Below, in pieces: positions 47,085 through 57,000 of a DNA stretch of 64,000 nt (the stretch's first letter is position 1; every line of letters starts with the position of its first letter). The notes under the pieces were generated by a model. That model made no database searches. It was not told the DNA's origin and saw only the letters and a program-made list of their open reading frames with translations. This stretch comes from Gordionus sp. m RMFG-2023 (taxonomy: Eukaryota > Nematomorpha > Gordioida > Chordodea > Parachordodidae): the NCBI RefSeq assembly GCF_954871325.1, contig NC_088778.1:21995120-22059119 (forward strand), written 5' to 3'. A program made the translations under genes and the position numbers.

Positions 47085-47815
47085 TTGTACACCTACCCTA
47101 CTAAAAATTTAGCACGATGCTATAGTATATTAATAAAAAGAATCTTGTAATACATTTATAATCCCACAACAAAATATTTTTAGTTTTTTCAGGCCTATTC
47201 AGGCTAGAAAAAACTTAAATATTAAATTCTTTCTAATAATCAATAGGCAATTTAAAAAAAGTTATTTGGGTTCTTCATTGGGATTGATCGTTGAATGAGA
47301 AGAAATTATAACCTGGGAAATAAATTTGGATTTTTGCTAATTATTAAATAAAGAATTTAGTTAAAATTTGTTTATCTATCGAAAATCTTATTTTTAATAA
47401 TAATATTTTAATATTTTTCTAAAACTTTAAATGATTTATTGTATTCTTACTGAAATTTATTAATAAAATTAATCATATATGTTAACCTTTATACTTTTAG
47501 AAAATAAACGAATAAGAAAAATATTAATATTTTAGGTGTAAAATTGTGAAATATTACGGTAAAAAAATTAATAAGAAGGCTTAAAATTTATAAGAAAAAA
47601 TTTACAGTTTTTTATTTGTTAATTGGCAGTAATCATATCTTGAATTTAAAAAGAATATAATTCAAGTCTAACCCCTAAAAATCAATACCTACCCCCAAAA
47701 ATTAATGCCTACCCCCTCAAAAAATATCTACCTCCAAAAATCTATACCTACCCCCCTAAATACCAATATATTTGGGAGACATTTGTCTCTTACCCACCCC
47801 GGCTACGTAGACGTG
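47085..47815. mobile_element. Unclassified insert in the integrase of the outermost fossil
   Basis: The integrase reading (CIPCQKSLHGRK) stops making sense near 47085 and resumes near 47820-47860 (WNISNMPWKRIHLYFAGP). Between lies about 730 bp of AT-rich DNA whose right part has repeated CCTACCCCCAAAAATTAATG-like phrases at about 20-25 bp spacing and ends in CCACCCCGGCTACGTAGACG, similar in flavour to hAT-type ends here. I could not match inverted ends or a target duplication. Confidence 0.5.
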
Positions 47816-47828
47816 TCAAATTAACCGG

Positions 47829-48548
47829 TTGAATATAATGGAGGTACTTTTATATTCGTGGAACATCTCTAATATGCCATGGAAACGCATTCATCTATAT
47901 TTCGCGGGACCTATCGATTCATATTCATGGTTAATTGGAGTTGTTGCACATTCTAAATGGGTTGAGGTCGAGTTGATGAGAGAGATCATGTTTACAACAA
48001 AGATCAGGGCGCTAAGAAAATAGTTCACACGTTTTAGAACGCCAAGACAAATTGTGTCAGATAATGGCCCTCAGTTTATTTCTGGAGAATTTCGAAGATT
48101 GTGTTTAGAGAAAAATATAAAATTAATACATTCAACACCTTACCATCCCAAAACAAATGGGTTAGCTTAAAGAACAATACGAGAACTTAAGAGTCGATAT
48201 TTTGATACTAGAAAAGATATTAAGAATCCAGAGAAAGCTATGGAAGAAGTTTTGACAGCATACAGAATGGGCTAGGACCAATCAACTGGACGTTCATCGG
48301 AAAAATTATTGTTGGAGCACAATCTAACTGGATTAGATTAATTACATCCTAATGTTAAGGATGAGATGGAACGATCTAATATGCGACAAAGGACAGCGCA
48401 TGATGAAAACATTCAAATAAGGGAATTCGAGGTTTCACAACCTGTATGGGTACATAATGAAATCAATTTAGGTTGGAAAGAAGGAATTATAAAATCCAGA
48501 ACTGGTAGACATTCCTATTTAGTAAAAAGTAAAGATAGAAAAATATAA
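47829..48548 (+). other. Integrase core and C-terminal module of the outermost Ty3-like fossil
   Basis: It contains WKRIHLYFAGP, GVVAHSKWVEV and a later SDNGPQF-like stretch, then a C-terminal module (VSQPVWVHNEINLGWKEGII). Typical of Ty3-type integrases in animals. Fossil. Confidence 0.7.
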
Positions 48549-48824
48549 AATCATGCAAATCAACTGCGAAACAGGTATGTATGGAAAGAAATGGAAAAGT
48601 CAGAAAGAGAGGAAGAAAATATGGAATCGGAAATGTTGAGAAGTTCGAAAATATTGAAGGATCACCTAGATAGGGAGATGACGGCTAAACGGAAAAGACT
48701 GATGAAAATTGGGGTCCATAGGACATGTTAGAAGTTGAATCAACAATGAGGCGGGAATCACAACAATTGAAGAAGCCTATACATCATCTGGTTGAGGAGT
48801 TTTAAAATCTTAAGTGTGAGGAAA

Positions 48825-48985
48825 TGTGATAAATGTTATATAAGATTTTATTATAGTTCATACATTTTATATTACATTCTATTTGAATTTTATTATCATG
48901 ATGATTGACATTATATATTTTCTAGGGAATGCAACATAAAGTAATATGTTGTATAGTTTAGTAAAATGACAATTACGATAAATTT
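48825..48985 (+). repeat. Right LTR segment of the outermost Ty3-like fossil
   Basis: It begins TGTGATAAATGTTATATAAG right after a purine-rich GTGAGGAAA and shares about 145 bp with 28306-28460. Beyond about 48985 the two diverge, so the full LTR length is unknown. Confidence 0.65.
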
Positions 48986-49491
48986 GTCCTTTTATTTATT
49001 TATTAAAGATTTTATTATATATATATCTGAAATTGACTTTATCTTTTTTAATAACTAATTCCTTAAATGATAAATAAACTTAAATGGATCACAATAATTA
49101 GGAACTTTGATTATATAAATCTCTCTGTTAAGAATTTTTTCATTTAATATTATATAAATTTAAAGGGGACATCAAAACCATCGCATTTATTCATTAATTC
49201 TAATTTAAGATGTTTTCAATTATCCATGATTATTTAATTATTTTTAAATTGGGAACATTTATTCTTGTTTAGGATTTAAATATATAAGGTTTCAGCGCTA
49301 TTAGGAATTTAATTTTAATATTATATTTATTAGCATTTAGGAATATTCAATTTAACCGATTTACATTTAAACCTGTTTCCACTGTTATGAATTCGAAATA
49401 TTATATTTTTTATTATGAAATTATTGAGACGTAAAAGTACTGAGAGGAGGATCTCGGCCTGGTAAAGTGACAGTGGGACACCTCCCGCCTA

Positions 49492-49829
49492 AGGTCATTT
49501 TCAGACAGAACGGTTTTTCAAAGCGGTTTTTGGGTAATGTTACCAACAATTTCTTTCTATTTCCAAACAAAGGATGCTAACATGTCTAAATTTTTTTTTT
49601 ATATAATATAATATTTAAAAAAACACAATCCTGAGCACCATGACGCCATTTAATCGTTATTAAAATTAACGATTTAAAAAAAATGGGTATCTGGATTGTT
49701 TTTTAAAATATTTTTATTATATAAAAAAATTTATTCGAAAGTTAATAATTTTTTTGGAAATAAAAAATTGATTGCTGGTAACATTACCCAAAAATCGCTT
49801 TGAAAAAACATTCTATCTGGAAATGACCT
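49492..49829. mobile_element. Foldback MITE (family C) with about 57-bp inverted repeats
   Basis: A 338-bp element. The left arm begins AGGTCATTTTCAGACAGAAC and the right arm, reversed, AGGTCATTTCCAGATAGAAT. The match continues through TCAAAGCGNTTTTTGGGTAA and TGTTACCANCAAT, about 57 bp with a few mismatches, around an AT-rich loop. Target duplication unclear; possibly TA. No coding capacity. Single copy in this window. Confidence 0.7.
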
Positions 49830-50749
49830 AAAATAGAATCTTTGGAATGTATTTTTGGCCCAAATTATAAAAAAAGTGTAGGCATATAACCTTCATTAGG
49901 ATCTGCTCATACTCATTTGGCTGGCCTTGATTTGAAAATTTATTCCGAATCTTACCGAACTCTAACCTTTATACTATTAAATAATTTTTCTTTCCTTATG
50001 TTTTTATTAAAATTATATAGTCACAATCAAAATTTGTTTATTATTCTCAGTGTTTCTAATTTTTCTGATTTCGATTGAAATATCATACTCGTTCAATAGT
50101 CTGATAAAAAAAATCAGATTAACTCAGTCCTATTTAAAAATAAAAACTTAGATCGAATCGTAATCGAATATTTAAAAAAAAATTTAATCAGAATGGTAGG
50201 ACAAAAATTTTAGAATATGTTTCGGATTGGGTCGAACGTTAAAAATTGGTAGGGCTCAAATGGAAATTGAACTTGGTTAAAATCGTGATAAATATGCCTT
50301 AATGAGACATTACAAATAGTAAGGATAAAAGAGAGAGTGATGCTGCACTCTTCGCCTAGATAATATAATAAGACCTTTTTTTTAAATTTATGAATAAAAT
50401 TTGTTTTAATCAGTTAACACCAAATGATTAACATTAACCATCAGGTGTTTCAGAGCATTATAAAGTGGATAAGTTTAAGATTTATTACAATAATCATTTT
50501 TATTATTAAATAATACACATTTAACTTGAAATTATTTATTTATTTGGTGCAACAATAATATAATGTTTTTTTCATCTATGGTCTTTAGTGGTAAATATTT
50601 ATAAACAAAATTTATGTTATTTTTAAATATTTGTAATCTTTTAACTTATTAAAAATTTACTTATTTTTCCGCAAAGTTTGAAAAATATGTAAAAAAAAAT
50701 AATTTATACGAACCTTTGTGAGTAAGGAAAATCAGATGTTTGTGGTAAA
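49830..50749. other. AT-rich DNA upstream of the GCDH gene
   Basis: No gene, element boundary or clear core promoter could be supported. The promoter and 5' UTR of the gene downstream may lie here or further upstream. Confidence 0.35.
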
Positions 50750-50780
50750 ATGGAAAAAGCATACACACTGCGTTTGTTTG
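50750..50780 (+). CDS. Candidate first coding exon of glutaryl-CoA dehydrogenase (weak)
   Basis: An ATG opens a short frame MEKAYTLRLF ending with one spare base before GTAAAA. That is the phase needed to join the exon at 50907, with a 126-nt intron. An in-frame stop lies a few codons upstream of the ATG. The peptide is short and contains an acidic residue, so it is a poor mitochondrial presequence, and first exons of this gene are not conserved. The true first exon may be elsewhere. Confidence 0.25.
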
Positions 50781-50906
50781 GTAAAATTAGTTGTAACAAA
50801 TTTCTAATTTTTTCCTATTTTTTTTAGTAAATTTAACAAAAAATTTAACATCAATACGAAGTAATATATTATAGATCATAGCCCATATATAAATATTAAT
50901 CTCAAG

Positions 50907-51047
50907 AAATTTCAAAATTTAATTGGAATGATCCATTTTTATTAGAAGAACAATTTACTCAGGATGAATTATCCATTCGCAATAGCTTTCGGAAATATTG
51001 TCAGGATAAACTATTCCCCAGAGTTTTATTAGCAAATAGAAATGAAT
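50907..51047 (+). CDS. GCDH: GCDH exon a (N-terminal helical domain)
   Basis: It encodes [20 protein letters not shown] and continues through [20 protein letters not shown], matching the start of the mature enzyme. The acceptor after CTCAAG is chosen because a stop lies upstream in frame. The donor GTAAAT splits a tyrosine codon. Confidence 0.88.
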
Positions 51048-54000
51048 GTAAATAATTTCTAACTTTGACATTATTAATCAAGTTATCAGATTTTCATAAA
51101 GAAATTTTTAAAGAGATGGGTGAATTAGGTGTGTTGGGTGCAACTTTAAAGGGATATGGCATGCCTGGTATATCGTCAGTAGCTTATGGTTTATTAGCAA
51201 GAGAAATTGAGAAGTTTCAAAATTTTATTACTTTTGTAACTAAAATTTTTTAATTAAAAAAAATGTCTGAATAAACAGGATAGATAGTGGATATCGTTCA
51301 TGTATGAGTGTGCAATCTTCTTTAGTCATGTTTCCTATTCATGCTTTTGGGTCTGAAGCACAGAAACTTAAATATTTGCCTAAACTTGGTAAGTCTTGGT
51401 TATATTAAATTATAAAATTGTAACTAAATAATAGTTATTCCTCCTAAATTCAATTATTAATAAGATATGTATATAATGTTGTTAAAATAAGCCAAAGGTG
51501 ATATGATTGGTTGCTTTGGACTCACTGAACCTAACCATGGCAGTGACCCATCATCAATGGAAACAAAAGCTCAAAAAATTACAAAAAATGGAAAGACTTA
51601 TTATTTGCTAAATGGAACTAAATCATGGTAATATAGTTTTATTTCAAAGGTTTATTTGTTTGTTGAGATATGATATGCTGAGATTTATTTTTTATTAATA
51701 AATATATTTTCCATAAGTTTCAAGAGTTTTTTTTACAGTGGAGGACACAGCAAAATAGTTATATGCCTAAATTTTTATACATAGTTGAGATTTTTAAAAT
51801 TTTGATGATTTTATCACTTAGTTCAAAACTGATTTTTAGTATTTTTTTATTTAAAATAATCCCTTTAATTGTTTTAATAAGAAATTGAAAATATGAGAAG
51901 TAAATGAATGCTAAATAATATATACATGATTTATAAAATATTTATTTGATATCAGGTGCCTAGCCAGCAGGGAGGAAGGATAAATCCCCACACCCCACCC
52001 CTTGTAGCAAATTTTTTTAAAAAATATAAAAGGTTTTAAGAATTGTGAAATGCAAAACATTTTATTTTGAATAGGTTATATTTTTTTTTTATTTTAGCAA
52101 AAAGTTAAATAAATATTTATATTTCTTCTTTGTGTATTAATATTTTTTACAAAAATTGAAGCACATTTTTTTATATATTTTTTTTAACCTTAAACACTGA
52201 TGGTTATAAGAAAATTTTATTGACCAAAAACCTAACATTAATATAATTTAATATAAAATATATAACCCAAACCCAATACAGAAAGTATAATAATTGATTA
52301 TTAATCTTCAGAATTTGAGACACAATGATTGCAAATAATACTATTGAACAAAATGAAGAATCTAATAAGATAGATAATGAAGAAATAGCTTCAGGAAGTT
52401 AGTAATCATTAGAAAAAATTTGTTGAAGAGAATTTTTTTTAAGACTATAGAGCCGCTGTCATCAAGCTGTTACAGCATTCTTGGATCTAGATGAGCCTAT
52501 TTTTATTGCCGATAGAGCAGCTAGCTGTTACAGCATTCTTGGATCTAGATGAGCCTATTATATTGCCTTTGGGGAAATATCAGAATGGCCTGAACCAGTT
52601 ATTCCTTCTGAAGTTGATACATTATTAAATTCAATAGAACAGCCAATTTTTTCTTCTCATTTGGTGTTAATAAATTATTTAATTACTCAACAATTTAATG
52701 CAATATTTTTCAAAAAAATGATATGGATTTTGCTGTGATTACATGAATATGATTATGTCACGACTTAGAAAAGAGATAATATTGACCAGTAATTTCACAA
52801 GATATATGTGAATAGTGAGACAACATAAAAAATATTATCCCCCCTCCATGGAAAATTTATGGCTGCGTGCCTGATTAATATGATTTAGGTTTATTTAAAA
52901 AATTTATCTCAGACATGATGTTTTGTCATTTTTATGTTTATCCCGAATTTGTAAAATCTTTATTTTTAAGCCTTTGATCATACTATTTTATTGCCCACTC
53001 ATATGGTCTGGTATACAGACCTGTTCTGGGATGAGCCTGCAGGTCTCTTAGGTTATATAGATCTATTCTATTCAATTTATTATTTATGAATATACTATCC
53101 CTGATATTAATATCTACCTATAAACCCTACCTTCTTAACCTGATTTCAAAACATATATAAATTCAATAATTAGATCAAATCAAAAGTTTAATTGTGAAAC
53201 AATTTTTTGCAAAAAAATATAAAATGGAGGACACATTTATCTAACCGCAGGGGGCATACCTCTTGCCAATTTTTCAGTTTTTGTAAATATCATTTAAAGC
53301 TAATAAAATATTATCCCCAACACTCCCCCATCCTTATCTCCCAAAAAATGAATACAGTACTACCTTAAATCAAATTAGAACACTAAACTAAAATTCCACA
53401 AATAATTTTTGAAAGCAAAATTTATCACATCAAATTACATTACTTTATTTAATATTTGTAATACATATATTTGGTAATATAAGCTTATCAAAAATATTAG
53501 TTTTATTAATATGTTCCAAAAAATAATATTAGATGCGACATTAAAAAAAGTAGTATTCAAGTCAAAATAAATACCAATAATGTTTGAGAAATCAAATAGC
53601 TCGCCATTTCCTCTCTAATGCTTGGTTACGTTTCCTATAAAGCTAATGACGGACTTAATTAATTTTTTAGGTAGAGTTTGAAACAAGGTTTTACACTTTT
53701 TTAGAAATATTTTCCATCAATACTTAGTCCTATTTAGCAAATTGGTCTATGCTGCCTATATCTTTTTTTAAAATCAAAGATCAGGATTTTTTGGATTAAA
53801 TTTAAATCGGGGCTTGATGCAGAACTATTAAAGTCAATTATTGTCGGATAAAATATATTTTGGTCTATTTTAATGTATGATATAGCACATTATATTGTTA
53901 CAGAATAAAATTCCTTTGCGAAAGCCATATATTTGTCAAAGCAATGCAAGTTCTTTTGATGAAATATATTGATATTTGGATGAATTTATAACAACAAAAC

Positions 54001-57000
54001 TAGACATTTTATCCCGCCATACAAACAAACCCTTAACGTAACTTTTGTTGTAAATGGGTTCTTTTAAGACAGCCTGCTGGCATGTCAACTAAGGCCTTCT
54101 CATTTCTATAATAATAGCAGAATTAGTTAAAGTTTTTTATAATATTAAATGTATACCTTATAAAATGGATATCCTATGAATTCCAATCAAATAGAATATC
54201 ACTGGTACATAAATCTCCTTTTCATCAAAAATAATTTCAAATCTCTCAAATTTCTTTGAATTGTAACATTTTTTCCGCCTATTTTCCGATGAGAACTGTT
54301 AGCTTGAGCATTTTTGGATCTATATATAATACCACGAATACGAATCTTTTGCTATAGGGATTCCATCTTTATGAGATTTAGGGTTTTTTGATTCCTAAGA
54401 TGGGGGCACATTAATAAAACAAGGTGTAAATTTAATAAGCCAAAACAATAGAAGGAAGCAATATGAAAACAAAAGAAGTAAATCTTTAACTTATCTCAAA
54501 ACATTGTAAATTTAAGTAAAGGCAATCATTTTGATTCGCCAATGTTCAATAGCTTTAATTTTGATTTATATACTATTTATTGTTTATATATTGATTTTTT
54601 AAATATTGTTAATAATGTTAACATTATTTTTCATAAATATATTTGCATTACAAACACAATCCAAGAACTGACAATATGGGGCTTACCCTTTAAAAAGTAC
54701 AAAGTACCCCGTATTGTATAAAATAAAGTAAATGACCTATTTTGGCCACTTGGAAGTTACACTTTAAGAAATTGTAGATTATTTTAAAAATTCACTCTTT
54801 TATCCTCACCAGCTTAGGTAATTTTGCAATGGGGGATCCTTGGCGTTAGCTCATGAATTGATTGCGTACCTTGATTGTAAAAACCATTTGTTTTGCAATA
54901 AAGTTAAAAAATCTAAATTTGGTTTAAAAAAATATTTATGTTCCGATACTTCCTTCTCTCAACTTTATTTCGGAAATTTTATGATTTTTGACTTTTAAAT
55001 TTATACACCTATATTTTCCTATAGAATTGTCAAAATCAATTTTGGTTTTTTTATTTGTAGGATGGGACGCGTTCCAAAGACGGCATAACTTTGGTAGAAC
55101 GCGTCCTCTTTGAATAAAGAAGGATTTTTTCTATAAAAATTCATGTAATAGATTCTTTTAAATACTTTCTCACATTGTATGCCATTTTAATCTTTATATT
55201 TAGGATTACCAATTCTCCGGTCGCTGATCTATGCTTGGTGTGGGCTCACGTTGTATCTCCTTCCCCTTCCTCTCTCGACAAAGCTAAACGGAGTAATATA
55301 GATAATCAAATAAAAGGTTTTTTGATCGAAAAAGGCAGCCCTGGCCTATCATGTCCCGAAATCAAAGGTAAATTTTCTCTTAGAACTTCTGTCACTGGTC
55401 AAATTGTCATGGACAATGTAGAGGTTTTGGAGGAAGATAGTATTTTGCCTGGCGTCGTTGGCTTGAAGGTATATATATATATAGTATATTCGTTTTTTTT
55501 TGCAGGGAGCTGGGTTAATAACATAACTTTAAAAATTTATATAAAGAGAACCGAATGGGACAAGATTCCACAGAACGTTTATGATCATCTAAAAACGTTC
55601 AGGAAAGTATATCTATAAAACACAAATTTCTTTCTATTTTATCAACAAACACGGATGATGTATTCTTTTATTTTTATACGTAGAAAAGTAAACTTGAGTT
55701 GTTGAGCTTATATGGCCCCTTTACGGTTGGCTGAAAGGAGTGACTGATATAATAAAATGATATTTTATTAACTAAAAAAATAAATCGTTTGAATAATAAA
55801 AAAAAAACAAATTTTACCCGTTTTAAGTACAAATCACAAAGAAAGATGAAGATAAATACAGATAAAGAATATATGTTGGTTTATGAAATAAAACTGAAAT
55901 CTGATTTTTTGAGGAATCTACCGAAACATTCCCCAAACTTGGACTCCCTGTTTTTTTAGATTCTTCCCTTGCCTTATTATTTCATGGTATAATTTATACG
56001 ATTCTTATTAATGGCATATTGTATTCATTTTGCAGTGCTTAATGCATGCACATTGTGTAATTAGTAAATTTCTTTAATATATATATATTTTTAAATTTAT
56101 AGTCAACAAGGTTCATATTTATTAAGTAAATATGTTTCAAAGGCTTTAAAGACCAAAATTTTGATAAAACTTATTGAAGAGTTTTTAAACATATATATTT
56201 TTTTACAAATTTTAATTAAATTGATGCTTGAAATCTAATTGTAAAGAAAATTTTTTGCTAAGGTAGCGCGCTATATATTTTGGCTTTAGCGATGGTGCGG
56301 TACTATCTTTTGAAAAGTAATGTTATGGTAGCTCTACTTTTTTAAATAGATACTTTACGCTACTTTTAAATAATATAATATAAAATAAAAACATAATTAA
56401 ATTTGAGATTATAATATTGAAATTTAATATTTTGAATTATTATTTATTTTATTTTGTAAAATTCAATCGACCATCGATCGAAAATAATTAAAAATACGCA
56501 GGACTGTAACTACTAGGGGCATTTAGGAGACACACCTCACGAAATTTTGTGCCCCTCCCCCTCTCTAGAATTATTTCGTCTTTTGCTTTCGTATACTTAG
56601 AAACAGGATGTCGAACTAAACTGCGAAATCAAAATGAACCGTTTTAAATTTCACAACCATTATAAGAATATTTTGAAAGGAGAGATCCAATCCGTTATAA
56701 ATGGTCTCGAACCGGTTCAAACCCATCTTCATTAATTTTTGTTTTATGTTTTTATTTTTGAGTTTTTGAAATATTTTTGCTTGATTTTATATTTAAGTTT
56801 TGAAATTTTTTTTTATCAGTATTATGAGTCAATTAATAAAATATATTATACATGATTTAAAAATTTTCACAACTTTTATAAACCATAACTAACCGAAAAA
56901 CCGATATAAATTTCTAAACCGAAATGCGCCAATATAGGATCAAAAATAAGCGACATAGTATTAAATCGTTTTAAAAATTGAAACTAAAAACTGAATGGAA

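Larger units (their letters stand above)
42155..48824 (+). mobile_element. Outermost Ty3/gypsy-type fossil (internal region), badly broken
   Basis: A plus-strand LTR-element fossil, older than everything nested in it. Readable parts in order: a gag start around 42165-42215 and 44040-44210 (interrupted by a hAT), a retrotransposon-gag-like region 44414-44791, a knuckle remnant near 44820-44920, a protease-like DTGA near 45048, RT 45126-46059 (YLDDIIITA), RNase H 46347-46571, and integrase about 46930-48300 (interrupted by another insert), with a C-terminal module at 48366-48548. The LTR match is at 28306 and 48825. It is heavily broken, with well over ten breaks. It belongs to a different Ty3 lineage from the two minus-strand elements, since its gag and pol share little with theirs. 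Confidence 0.75.

Noticed and set aside
51236-51241. Better-looking splice donor GTAACT for GCDH exon b
   Set aside because: Using it would put the next exon out of frame and insert non-conserved residues; the weaker GTTTCA at 51214 keeps the family sequence intact.
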